From NCBI GenBank assembly GCA_024809215.1, contig JANUBW010000015.1, forward strand, positions 123,908 to 187,907: a stretch of DNA of 64,000 bases, written 5' to 3'. The notes beneath the pieces are model-generated. The model searched no databases and had not been told where the DNA came from. It worked only from the letters and a program-made list of their open reading frames with translations. The position numbers and the translations under genes are program-made. Positions 16,143-24,531 of this stretch are shown here, in pieces (within the stretch, counting starts at the first letter, position 1; each line of letters opens with the position of its first letter). This stretch comes from Niastella sp. OAS944. Its GTDB lineage: Bacteria; Bacteroidota; Bacteroidia; Chitinophagales; Chitinophagaceae.

Positions 16143-17363
16143 TTAAGCGTAACCTTCAGCCATTGCTGGTTTTTCAGCTTTAAAGCTTTTAGAAGCTGCA
16201 AACATTGCTGCGGCCGGAGCTGCAGAGTGCCCTACAAATTGTGATACTGGCAATACATTAGCGCCAAGTATGATAGGCACACCTTTTATGCTCGACATGC
16301 TTATTGTCATTTGTCCCTGTTCGTTAAACGTTGCGGTGTTTGTTGAAGAACTGCCGCTGCCGCTTGAATAGAAAGGCCAGAAGCCGGAATGACCGCTCGA
16401 TGTAATGGTTTGCTGATCGAGTGTTGAATAAGTTGCATCGGATATTACCGTAACATTCATGCCTGAGGCAATGATGAGGTTGGCGGCAAAACGCTGCATG
16501 TTGCCGTTAGTGCCAAACGTATTATCCCAATTGATGCTCGATTGCGGGCTCCAGGGGTTACCTGTTTTATTGGCAAATGCAAGGCCCATGGCGCCGGAAT
16601 TATACCACTGTCCTGGTGTATTGGCATAAGTAAGCACATTTTCAAATGTTGCTGTTATTCTTATGCGGCTTGAGGCAAATTGCTGGCTGATAGAAGAAGT
16701 AGTAGTGCTTCCGCCCCAAAGGCCAAAGAAACCTGAGTTGCCGCCTTTTGTCCAGGAAGTGCTAACGTTGCTGTTCATTGTCTGGCTATCGAATGTAAAT
16801 GATCTGTTAGGTGAATTAAGCAGATCGTTCACCATTTGATCGTAGTTCAGTGTAAAGTTAAAACCAAGCGGTTGCCCATTCATGTCTGTATAGATCAACG
16901 TTAATTCGTTTTGAGCAGTAGCTATTGGGTCTAATAAAATGGCAGCATAATCTGAAGATCCTATATTGGCAACTTGTGGCGCGTATATCATGGCCCAGTT
17001 CCTGAATAAAGTAGGCATCTGGTTCATGGTTGGCGGTGTGGCCAGGTTCAGAATATATTTTTGCCATTTTTTGAAATTATCAGCGCCTATATCTGCCTGT
17101 ACGTCTATATTCCTTGATGGTACCAATGCCGACATCAACGCCCTGTAATCACTATAGAACTGGTTACCGCCACTGGCCTGAAACTGTTGTGTAAGAGAGA
17201 ACGGGGGAATGTTATTGTAGTAAGCCCAGAAGGTTTGGTTGGCGGCCGTTCCACTTGCAATAGGAGGCGCAGGCTGAATGATCTGAAATGAATTTGCGTT
17301 TAGTCCCATTCCTTGTATGAAACCATTGTACCATCCATTTTGAAGGTCTAAGAACGTACTCAT
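16143..17363 (-). CDS. Conserved hypothetical protein, paralogue B of an adjacent pair
   Basis: 406 residues. It matches paralogue A along its whole length: NGWYNGF..SFQIIQPAP at the start, LFRNWAMIYAPQVANIGSSD in the middle, NVTVISDATYSTLDQQ..GFWPFYS and MTISMSSIKGVPIILGANVL near the end. B has an extra C-terminal tail (about 30 residues, alanine/lysine-rich) missing from A. It has no signal peptide, transmembrane segment or known catalytic motif, and its S/T/G/N-rich loops suggest a beta-sandwich or lectin-like fold. Secretion cannot be judged. A strong terminator sits between B and A, so they are probably expressed separately. Not recognised. Confidence 0.8.
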   Translation of the reverse strand: MSTFLDLQNGWYNGFIQGMGLNANSFQIIQPAPPIASGTAANQTFWAYYNNIPPFSLTQQFQASGGNQFYSDYRALMSALVPSRNIDVQADIGADNFKKWQKYILNLATPPTMNQMPTLFRNWAMIYAPQVANIGSSDYAAILLDPIATAQNELTLIYTDMNGQPLGFNFTLNYDQMVNDLLNSPNRSFTFDSQTMNSNVSTSWTKGGNSGFFGLWGGSTTTSSISQQFASSRIRITATFENVLTYANTPGQWYNSGAMGLAFANKTGNPWSPQSSINWDNTFGTNGNMQRFAANLIIASGMNVTVISDATYSTLDQQTITSSGHSGFWPFYSSGSGSSSTNTATFNEQGQMTISMSSIKGVPIILGANVLPVSQFVGHSAAPAAAMFAASKSFKAEKPAMAEGYA

Positions 17364-17795
17364 AATGAAATGTTTTTAAGTTACCCCTACTCATAAGGCT
17401 TTTCGGGTAATGCCCCCGCTGAAAATTCTGCAGCAGGACAGACCGTTTTTTCAAGTGGTCGCTGACCTCCACCTTCACTGGGTTACAGTGCCGTTATAAT
17501 AGAATACCCATTCTTTTAACCTTATCGTAGTGTTATAAGATTAATAGTTGTATTCGTTCAAATACAAATACTCAGTAATGAGGAAACATTAAATGTTGAT
17601 GAAGCTAAAATCAGGCAGGGTGAAATGAAAATAACAATCGTATGAATTTGTTCGCTTAGTTGCTGGGGTGCTTAGGAATTCTAAGGTAGTGAAACTATTT
17701 TATATATTTCATACCGTGAAAACACCTTTTTTTGCAATGCAAAAGAAAGCAGCGGTTAAATAGAAAGCGTATATACATTAATGTCTATGTTGATT
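17364..17795. other. Intergenic region, nothing recognised
   Basis: A 432-bp gap upstream of paralogue B and downstream of the NACHT gene. It is AT-rich with no credible ORF, hairpin terminator or consensus promoter that I could identify; it presumably holds the promoter of paralogue B. Confidence 0.5.
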
Positions 17796-20399
17796 TTACA
17801 CTTTAATTTCATTGTCATGTACTGTCTTTCCAAGCTCATAATAATACTCGAGCAGTATCTGATGACGAAACCTGTAGCTTCCACCATCGCTGCCCAGTAT
17901 TTGAAGCTCCGTGCAATAATCTAAAAATTTCACATAAGGAAAAGGCATCGCTTTTTCAAGAAGCAGGCAATAGTTCAAAATAAAATGTTCAATTAAGGGC
18001 GATCTTACCAATGAATAAGAAATGCCGCACATGCTACCCAGCAAAATTGACTTTAATAAGATGTACGCCCACGGTTGATTGGAATAGGCTACTATCAAAG
18101 CTGCCGCGCAAACAGTACAACCAAAAACGCTCCGCATTATATTATTAATAAGGCTGCCACGTAACCGTTGGTATGGATCTTTGATTGCCAGAAAAAGGCC
18201 AAATTCTTTTGAAAAAGCGTCAATGATCTCAGCTATTCCTTTGAGAAGTACTAATACAGTTGTGCCAAATACTACCAGTAAAGTAATTTCGAGGCCTTTT
18301 ACAGGTATTGATCTTTCAATGATCCATGCAATGGAGCCTAATAAAAAACTGCAAATTATCCAGTAAAGAAGAATATTGTCCCAGCTTTTACTATGATATA
18401 TCATTTTCCATTGCCATTTCCTGATCTCCCGGGTCTCTATTCTTTTATAAATACGTTGTGGGGCCGCAACAACCAAAATACCTATTGGCAAAATGACAAT
18501 TTGCGCCCACATAAATGAGTAAAGTAGGTTACTTGAAATATTATCAAAATACAATAAAAATGCTATTGCAATGGATGACGGCACACTTAAGTAAATAAGG
18601 CGTTTCCAGGTTTTTTGCCTGCGTAAATATTGCCATTCCCAGTTTTTTCTTTCTGTTATATTATTAGCGCCCCATTTTGCATAAGGAGATACTTTGTTGA
18701 AAGTTTCCGTGATAAAAAAGATTATGAAAATGATAAAGCCGCCAAGTATACCTGGTATTAATTTATTGTACACTATACCAATAAAAATGCCCAAGATTAA
18801 GGCCTGTGGAAATGCTTTAATACTGATCTCCAGCCAGGTTTTTCTCTTGCGCAAGAGCCACCAATTCCATTTCATATCTGGCGCCAAACTTTTTATTTTT
18901 ATGTGGCCAGATGTAAAGATGTGCAAAACGGTAGCAAACCAGGATATACATATAGAGGCAAGCAACCCAAAACAAACACCTGTTTTAATATTTGTTGGAA
19001 TGCTGATTAGTGAGCCCAATAGCACACCCAAGGTTAATCCAAATAACAAGCAAATACCGATCGTAAAAGCTTTTTTATTTTTTAATTGATCCGGCTGCAG
19101 GTCCGAAAGCTCAAAACTATCCTCGCCGCGCGTTGATATCCATTGGGCAAGCCATATAAGCCATTTGTTAACGTCTTCTTTTTTATAGGTAACATTCGTT
19201 TTCTGTGTGTCGGTAATTTTTGATGCATATAGTTTAACCAATTCATCTTTAAATGAAGTGGTTTGGTTGGTAAAATCAAACTGTTTGCCATTGTCCTGCA
19301 GCCCAAAAACCTGAAGGGCCAGGTTAAAATAAAACGGGTTGCATAAGGCTTCCTGAATATCACGTCTGGCTTTAAAATGGGGTAATAATGCACGTACTGA
19401 TTTGCCGGAAGCGTAGTATATGTCATTTTTTTCTTTCAGCCTTATTAGCGCATGCTGTACATGGTTGTGGGTAATAGGTTCAATACGTATTTGCGCCTTA
19501 ACGAATAAACTGATGTTGGCCATTCCCCTTTCAGTTAATGTAAAATATTCCTGCTTGCGCGAACAGATCACAAACCAGGGCGTATTATTTAACTGCTGGT
19601 ACTTATCAATGGCAACCAAACATTTTTGCTGCATGTGTATGCGTGCTTCATTGTCGGGGAGGTTTTTTCCTATTTCGTCAAGCCCATCCATCAGCGGAAT
19701 TATTTGCAGCTCCCTGATAACGGCTGCGGCATGTTTAAGCGAATAGCCGTAAGACTGGTGCAAGATCTGTTCAAGCCATTTTTCGAATTCGCTGTATTCC
19801 TCTGTCCAGGAAGCCAGGTTAAATAATATCGGCACAGGGGCGTTTGTATCCTGCCGGGCATTATCAAGTAATTTCAACGCCAGGCTAATGAGTGAAGTTG
19901 TTTTTCCGGAGCCGGCCTCACCTAATAGAATAAGAAATTTATGTTTAAAAAAGAGGTCGGGTAAAGTTTCATTGGTAAGACCTTCTTTGCGGGCATGATC
20001 ATCTAATAATGATTGCTGTACATGATTTAATCCTTCAACGGAATATGCATATTGTAAATCTATCTGATACTCGCTATCTGCCTGCTTGCCTATTCGGCCA
20101 TGATATCTTTTTTCAAGCGATTGTATCAGCAAAAGCCTTTGCTCACTATTTAATAAGTCAATGGGTGTATTTGCTTCCTGCTTTTTCTTCCACTTCTCAA
20201 AGGCTGTTGCTGCAATGAATACTACTACTGTTATTAAGGTAATAATAAGTAAATAATGTTCTTTCCCCAGTTTTTCCTGCGAAGGAATTGTTAGTTCCGA
20301 AGAGATCAGGTTAGTAAGAATGGGTAACAGCAAAGCTGTAATGGCAATGGCTATGCTATTTCCTAATCTTACCAAATACTTTTTTACCCACTTTTTCAA
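17796..20399 (-). CDS. Membrane-embedded NACHT-domain NTPase
   Basis: 867 residues. Two hydrophobic segments near the N-terminus (about 13-34 and 48-66) precede a NACHT STAND NTPase core (about 150-420) with Walker A GEAGSGKTTS (160-169) and Walker B IIPLMDGLDEI (233-243). The C-terminal half (about 450-830) has around ten hydrophobic segments, with a repeated WEWQYLRRQKTW/WQWKMIYHSKSW pattern before them, and ends with RFRHQILLEYYYELG, typical of the end of NACHT winged-helix regions (F.H....EYF). There are no repeats such as LRR or TPR. Bacterial NACHT proteins include anti-phage systems, but others have different or unknown roles. The membrane half is an uncommon effector. Cognate defence genes are not adjacent. 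Confidence 0.8.
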   Translation of the reverse strand: MKKWVKKYLVRLGNSIAIAITALLLPILTNLISSELTIPSQEKLGKEHYLLIITLITVVVFIAATAFEKWKKKQEANTPIDLLNSEQRLLLIQSLEKRYHGRIGKQADSEYQIDLQYAYSVEGLNHVQQSLLDDHARKEGLTNETLPDLFFKHKFLILLGEAGSGKTTSLISLALKLLDNARQDTNAPVPILFNLASWTEEYSEFEKWLEQILHQSYGYSLKHAAAVIRELQIIPLMDGLDEIGKNLPDNEARIHMQQKCLVAIDKYQQLNNTPWFVICSRKQEYFTLTERGMANISLFVKAQIRIEPITHNHVQHALIRLKEKNDIYYASGKSVRALLPHFKARRDIQEALCNPFYFNLALQVFGLQDNGKQFDFTNQTTSFKDELVKLYASKITDTQKTNVTYKKEDVNKWLIWLAQWISTRGEDSFELSDLQPDQLKNKKAFTIGICLLFGLTLGVLLGSLISIPTNIKTGVCFGLLASICISWFATVLHIFTSGHIKIKSLAPDMKWNWWLLRKRKTWLEISIKAFPQALILGIFIGIVYNKLIPGILGGFIIFIIFFITETFNKVSPYAKWGANNITERKNWEWQYLRRQKTWKRLIYLSVPSSIAIAFLLYFDNISSNLLYSFMWAQIVILPIGILVVAAPQRIYKRIETREIRKWQWKMIYHSKSWDNILLYWIICSFLLGSIAWIIERSIPVKGLEITLLVVFGTTVLVLLKGIAEIIDAFSKEFGLFLAIKDPYQRLRGSLINNIMRSVFGCTVCAAALIVAYSNQPWAYILLKSILLGSMCGISYSLVRSPLIEHFILNYCLLLEKAMPFPYVKFLDYCTELQILGSDGGSYRFRHQILLEYYYELGKTVHDNEIKV

Positions 20400-20495
20400 T
20401 CTTTTCCTGGTTTGGCTATAAGTAAATAAAATTCCGGGAAATAAAATTGGGTGTTTTTCCTGTTTTTTATAAGCCAGGTACTGCTTATATGTATT

Positions 20496-20582
20496 TTACG
20501 GATGGCGGTAAAAAGCAAGGGCACTTACTCCGAGCAGCATCGGCATACAGGCTGCCAGCGACAGCCATAGTTTGCGCATCAT
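20496..20582 (-). CDS. Possible 28-residue hydrophobic peptide
   Basis: A short frame with ATGATG start encodes MMRKLWLSLAACMPMLLGVS..., a basic N-terminus followed by a hydrophobic stretch ending ALAFYRHP. It is 96 bp upstream of the NACHT gene and in the same orientation. It could be a genuine membrane micropeptide, a leader, or chance; no family and no RBS evidence support it strongly. Confidence 0.3.
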   Translation of the reverse strand: MMRKLWLSLAACMPMLLGVSALAFYRHP

Positions 20583-20729
20583 AGAGCAAAAGGGTTTAAA
20601 ATTGGTTTTCCCAAATATTAGGATCTGTACAGTCAGGCTATATAACTGCTATTTAACAAAAACTGATATATGCCTGTATAAAAAAAGCATATAAAAACGG
20701 GCTGGCATGGAAATTTAGCCCATGTTGGC

Positions 20730-21830
20730 ATGCGTATACTGATCTTGATGCTTATTGGCGCCTTGTATTTTACCCGGGTAACGGCAGATACTACCCGCCC
20801 CCGCCCTGCTTTTATCGCTTATTACAGTGGCAATGCAACCGATATTGACCGGTACCAAATACAAGCGCTTACTCATATTATTTACAGTTTTGCCCTGCTA
20901 AGGAATAATCAGCTATACGTAAGCGCTGCTGCCGGCAATATTTTGAAAAAGCTGGTTGCTTTAAAGAAAAAGAACCCCCGGTTAAAAGTAGTTTTGGCCT
21001 TTGGTGGCTGGGGTGGTTGCAAACCCTGTTCGCCATTATTTGCCGTTGCTGCCAATAGAAAAGTCTTTGCCCAATCGGTACTGGCCATATTGCAGCGATA
21101 TAAATTAGATGGCATCGATATTGACTGGGAGTACCCAGCCATTGATGAAGGCCCGGCAGGACATGCCTATAGCCCGGCTGATAAACAAACTTTTACCGAA
21201 TTAATAAAAGCCCTGCGAGCAGAATTAGGTAACCGTTACGAACTGAGCTTTGCAGCTGGGGTGTTCCCGAAATATTTATATAATTCTATAGAATGGCAAC
21301 AGGTAATGCCATTGGTAAACAGGGTGCATTTGATGAGCTATGATATGGTGAACCGAAAAAGCCCGTTTACGGGTCATCATGCGGCACTCTATTCAACTTC
21401 TCTTCAGTCAATTTCTATTGATAACACCATTCGTTTTCTCGATTCACTGCGCATAGCGCGCAACAAAGTGGTAATTGGCGCCGCATTTTATGCCCGCACC
21501 TATAAAGTGGCCGATACCAATAATAGTGGGTTGTACCGTCCGGCCGTTTTTGACGGTTTTGCCGTTTTCAAAAGTTACAGCCAACGCCTTTCGGCCGCCA
21601 ATGGTTTTACCTGTTATTGGGATGAAGCTGCAAAAGCGCCTTACTGTTTCAATGCTGCGCAAAAGCTTTATGCCACCTTCGACGATGAACGTTCTGTAGC
21701 GCTGAAAGCCCAATATGCCATCGATAAAAAGCTAAATGGCCTGCTGCTTTGGGAGTTGCGGCAGGATGATGGTGAGCAACGGTTGTATAAGGCCATTGCA
21801 ACTGTCTTTAAATACCCAGCTCCTTTTTAA
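20730..21830 (+). CDS. Secreted GH18 chitinase-like glycosidase
   Basis: 366 residues with a signal peptide (MRILILMLIGALYFTRVTA). A GH18 TIM barrel spans the rest: FIAYYSG near 28, VVLAFGGWGG (87-96), and the catalytic motif DGIDIDWEYP with E134 as the acid/base and D130, D132 assisting. HLMSYDM and the C-terminal LNGLLLWELRQDDG complete the barrel. Family members cleave chitin or peptidoglycan-like and N-glycan GlcNAc linkages. The fold is a single domain without carbohydrate-binding modules, so an oligomer-acting enzyme is possible. Its last 23 bp overlap the end of the convergent phosphatase gene. Confidence 0.92.
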   Translation: MRILILMLIGALYFTRVTADTTRPRPAFIAYYSGNATDIDRYQIQALTHIIYSFALLRNNQLYVSAAAGNILKKLVALKKKNPRLKVVLAFGGWGGCKPCSPLFAVAANRKVFAQSVLAILQRYKLDGIDIDWEYPAIDEGPAGHAYSPADKQTFTELIKALRAELGNRYELSFAAGVFPKYLYNSIEWQQVMPLVNRVHLMSYDMVNRKSPFTGHHAALYSTSLQSISIDNTIRFLDSLRIARNKVVIGAAFYARTYKVADTNNSGLYRPAVFDGFAVFKSYSQRLSAANGFTCYWDEAAKAPYCFNAAQKLYATFDDERSVALKAQYAIDKKLNGLLLWELRQDDGEQRLYKAIATVFKYPAPF

Positions 21831-22809
21831 TTTTCAAAACCTTATTGGGTGTATTCAAACTTTTCTGCAGATCTTCTATGGTAAGGTTATTGGCCCGGCT
21901 TTTAAAGATAAAAGTTTTAAAGCTTTGTTTATTGGCCTCCTGGTTAAAGCTTTCTGCATGCGTGTGTAAAAGCTCCCGAGTGTATTTATCAATATGTTCT
22001 TTAATGGTTGTATAAGAATGTTCAAGTTCCTGTTTCCATTTTTTTATACCGGCCAGGTAATTCTTTATCTCTGCCTCTTCAATATAAGCTAGTTTTTCAA
22101 GTTGTTTATCGATCTCCACGGACGGCATTTCGTCCCAGTTCTTTGCTTTTAATACCGGTATTTGCCATTCTTTTTGTTGTGCCTTCCAGTGATCGGCTTT
22201 TGCTTTTACCTGGTGTATTATAAACCCGGGAAGCTCTATGGCGGTTAAATAATTTCCATGGCAGGCGCCGGTATCTATTCCGTATGTGTTATTGCGTATT
22301 TTAGGTGCATCGCCTACTACGTGATGACCATAAATGATAGGTTTGGTGCCGGTGTAAAACTCGGTCCAGAATGTACCTTCAGGATATTTCTTTTCAAGAT
22401 ATCGGTCGCCCGAGGTGGAACCGCACAACACTTCCTGTTTTTGCTCGGTCAGGGGTTTGTCGTGTTCAAAAAAAGCGTGGATGATGATGGCTTCATCGGT
22501 TTCATAATAGTACGACAGTGTATCGAGCCATATAAGGAAATGCTCATAATCGTTGCCAAACTGAACTTTCACTATTTCCTGGGCGTAACTAAGTATCCTG
22601 TTCTGGTGTTTTCGTTCGTGGTTGCCAATTAAAACAATGCTGTTGGGCCTGTTTACAAAATACTCATACACTTCTTTTGATTTATTGCCTCTGTCAACTA
22701 TGTCGCCAAGAGAAATAAGCAGGTCGTCATTTTGTAAACCAATCTTTTCTGTGAGCTCAATAAATTCATCAAAACAACCATGAATATCGCCAATAACAAA
22801 TGTTCTCAT
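21808..22809 (-). CDS. PPP-family metallophosphatase
   Basis: 333 residues. The metallophosphoesterase signature is complete: GDIHG (7-11), GDIVDRG (35-41), GNHE (62-65), plus later HAFFEHD and YGHHVV. It resembles bacterial serine/threonine or diadenosine tetraphosphate-type phosphatases, which use two metal ions; the substrate cannot be told. The C-terminal 100 residues are extra, highly charged and helical (coiled-coil-like), after the catalytic domain. It is monocistronic on the minus strand and converges with the chitinase gene. Confidence 0.85.
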   Translation of the reverse strand: MRTFVIGDIHGCFDEFIELTEKIGLQNDDLLISLGDIVDRGNKSKEVYEYFVNRPNSIVLIGNHERKHQNRILSYAQEIVKVQFGNDYEHFLIWLDTLSYYYETDEAIIIHAFFEHDKPLTEQKQEVLCGSTSGDRYLEKKYPEGTFWTEFYTGTKPIIYGHHVVGDAPKIRNNTYGIDTGACHGNYLTAIELPGFIIHQVKAKADHWKAQQKEWQIPVLKAKNWDEMPSVEIDKQLEKLAYIEEAEIKNYLAGIKKWKQELEHSYTTIKEHIDKYTRELLHTHAESFNQEANKQSFKTFIFKSRANNLTIEDLQKSLNTPNKVLKIKKELGI

Positions 22810-22878
22810 TTTTGTTTTCTTTTAAGGTAACGGTAGCTCAGTTTGAGAAACGAAAATACTGCTTTTAAATAAAAGCGA

Positions 22879-23565
22879 TCATACTTTCCCTTTTAGCATA
22901 GGCACGAAGGAGAAGTAGTCGAATACCTCTTCCTGCAACTGTCCATTATGTTGGCGGGTTACCCTAATCATACGCTGGTTGCCGTGTTTGCCTACCGGCG
23001 CCACCAGTATACCGCCTATGCGCAATTGTTCGGTTAATTCAATTGGTAATTCTTCGGGTGCAGCGGTGATCAATATCTTATCGAATGGCGCTTCGGCCGG
23101 CCAGCCTTTGAACCCGTCGCCATAACAGAAATGCAAATTGGGAAATGATCGCAGGAACTGGAAATGCATGTTGCGGTCGTAGAAGATCTTTTGCCGTTCA
23201 ATGGTATATACCTCTGCTCCCATTTCGGCCAGAATAGCGGCCTGGTAAGCGCTGCCGGTACCAACTTCCAGTATTTTATCGTGTGGCTGTACGTTCAGCA
23301 ATTGCGTTTGATAGGCTACGGTATATGGTTGAGAGATCGTTTGCCCCTCCCCTATGGGAAACGCCCGGTCAACATACGCATCGTCTTCCATACCCACTGG
23401 CATAAACAGGTGCCGGGGCACACTGCTGATGGCGTCTAGTACATATTCATCGGTTATACCTTTTGCAGCTATATCGGCAGCTAACTGCTGCCGGCGCCGG
23501 GCCTGTTTCAATGTATCTACATGCGGGTGCGTATATTGTTTTCTAATGTTTTGTTTGTTTTTCAT
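22879..23565 (-). CDS. pcm: Protein-L-isoaspartate O-methyltransferase
   Basis: 228 residues. The enzyme methylates abnormal isoaspartyl residues in aged proteins using SAM. Characteristic segments are VPRHLFMP (49-56), GEGQTISQPYTVAYQTQLL (72-90, with the catalytic serine S78), and the SAM loop LEVGTGSAYQAAILAEMGA. Its length is standard for the family with a short basic N-terminal extension. Its first 23 bp overlap the 3' end of the upstream YbhB-like gene, so the two are likely translated together. Confidence 0.93.
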   Translation of the reverse strand: MKNKQNIRKQYTHPHVDTLKQARRRQQLAADIAAKGITDEYVLDAISSVPRHLFMPVGMEDDAYVDRAFPIGEGQTISQPYTVAYQTQLLNVQPHDKILEVGTGSAYQAAILAEMGAEVYTIERQKIFYDRNMHFQFLRSFPNLHFCYGDGFKGWPAEAPFDKILITAAPEELPIELTEQLRIGGILVAPVGKHGNQRMIRVTRQHNGQLQEEVFDYFSFVPMLKGKV

Positions 23566-24004
23566 ACCGGCCCATTATAGTGGCTTTGGCAAGAATATGC
23601 GGCTTCATGGCGGCTTGCAACATATCTTTTGTTGCGCCGGGCTCCAGATCTAATTTGGCATCGAGCGCATAAATATGAAAATAGTAGCGGTGCGAGCCGC
23701 TGGGCGGACAAGGCGGATGATACCCTGTTTTGCCTGCTGAGTTATTGCCCGAAATACCGGGGTTTGAATCTTCTCTTATATGATTGGTTGGCGGAATATT
23801 CCATACCACCCAATGGTCGTAAGTGCCCTTGGGCGCATCGGGGTCTTCAACAATAAGGGCCATCGATTGGGTGTTGTCGGGTATATTATGAATTTGCAAT
23901 GGCGGGTTTACCGCATCGCCCTCGCAGGTATATTTGGGGGGAATATTTTGCTCATAAGTAAACGCAGGGCTCGAAACCTCAAGCTGTAATGTAGTTGTTG
24001 CCAT
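23543..24004 (-). CDS. YbhB/YbcL-type PEBP (Raf kinase inhibitor-like) protein
   Basis: 153 residues from ATG 24004 (MATTTLQLEVSSPAF), preferred to the longer frame at 24043, which adds 13 unsupported residues. Family landmarks are DPDAPKG (54-60), HWVVWNIP (64-71) and GYHPPCPPSGSHRYYFHIYALD (94-115), which form the anion-binding pocket. It is predicted to be cytoplasmic (no signal peptide). PEBP-like proteins in bacteria have no firmly established substrate. It heads a two-gene unit with pcm. Confidence 0.9.
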   Translation of the reverse strand: MATTTLQLEVSSPAFTYEQNIPPKYTCEGDAVNPPLQIHNIPDNTQSMALIVEDPDAPKGTYDHWVVWNIPPTNHIREDSNPGISGNNSAGKTGYHPPCPPSGSHRYYFHIYALDAKLDLEPGATKDMLQAAMKPHILAKATIMGRYEKQTKH

Positions 24005-24061
24005 AACTTCAATTTTTAGGTTCAAACTCAAAGAAAATGGCACAAATACCGTTCCAGCACA

Positions 24062-24520
24062 TTATTTAGCAACGATCAGTGTTTGTGTAGCCATTGATTT
24101 CATTCGGGTGAGCAGCCAGGTCAATTGGCGTTTTGCATAGGCATTTATTTCATCGCAAACACCTATCAGTTCTTTATCTCTTAACCCAAACGCCGCCTGT
24201 TGCAAAACAATGCTGCTTACCTCGGCCTCATTGGCCATAAGCCAAAGGTCGTGCAGATCGCGTAACAGACCCATACTGCCTTTGCGTGTGCCTTTGAACA
24301 GATCACTCAATAATTTATCGGGTTCGCGATTCTTTTCTTCCCCGTATTTTTCGCCAAATGGTTTTATTTTCTCTACCAACCGGTTACACCATTTCATCAT
24401 TAATTCACAGGTTGCCGGAATATCGGGTTCCGCCTGGTGATGTTGGGCCACTTTCATATAGGCTTTAGCCATATCCTGCTGGCTTTTATGCACCATGTTT
24501 ATATAGTTTCCGATATGCAT
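24062..24520 (-). CDS. Helical protein next to the molybdopterin oxidoreductase
   Basis: 152 residues, almost entirely helical, with hydrophobic/charged heptad alternation, probably a four-helix bundle. Landmarks are NMVHKSQQDMAKAYMKVAQHH, FKGTRKGSMGLLRDLHDLWLMA and NAYAKRQLTWLLTRMKSMATQ. There are several conserved-looking histidines (H11, H27, H28) but no clear metal motif. It starts 11 bp after the stop of the molybdopterin oxidoreductase on the same strand, so a role in cofactor loading, folding or partner binding is a fair guess. I do not recognise the family. Confidence 0.7.
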   Translation of the reverse strand: MHIGNYINMVHKSQQDMAKAYMKVAQHHQAEPDIPATCELMMKWCNRLVEKIKPFGEKYGEEKNREPDKLLSDLFKGTRKGSMGLLRDLHDLWLMANEAEVSSIVLQQAAFGLRDKELIGVCDEINAYAKRQLTWLLTRMKSMATQTLIVAK

Positions 24521-24531
24521 AGTTAAAAGCT

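Noticed and set aside
22879..24004. pcm and PEBP genes as one fused reading frame
   Set aside because: The frames are distinct, with a 23-bp overlap and separate starts and stops.
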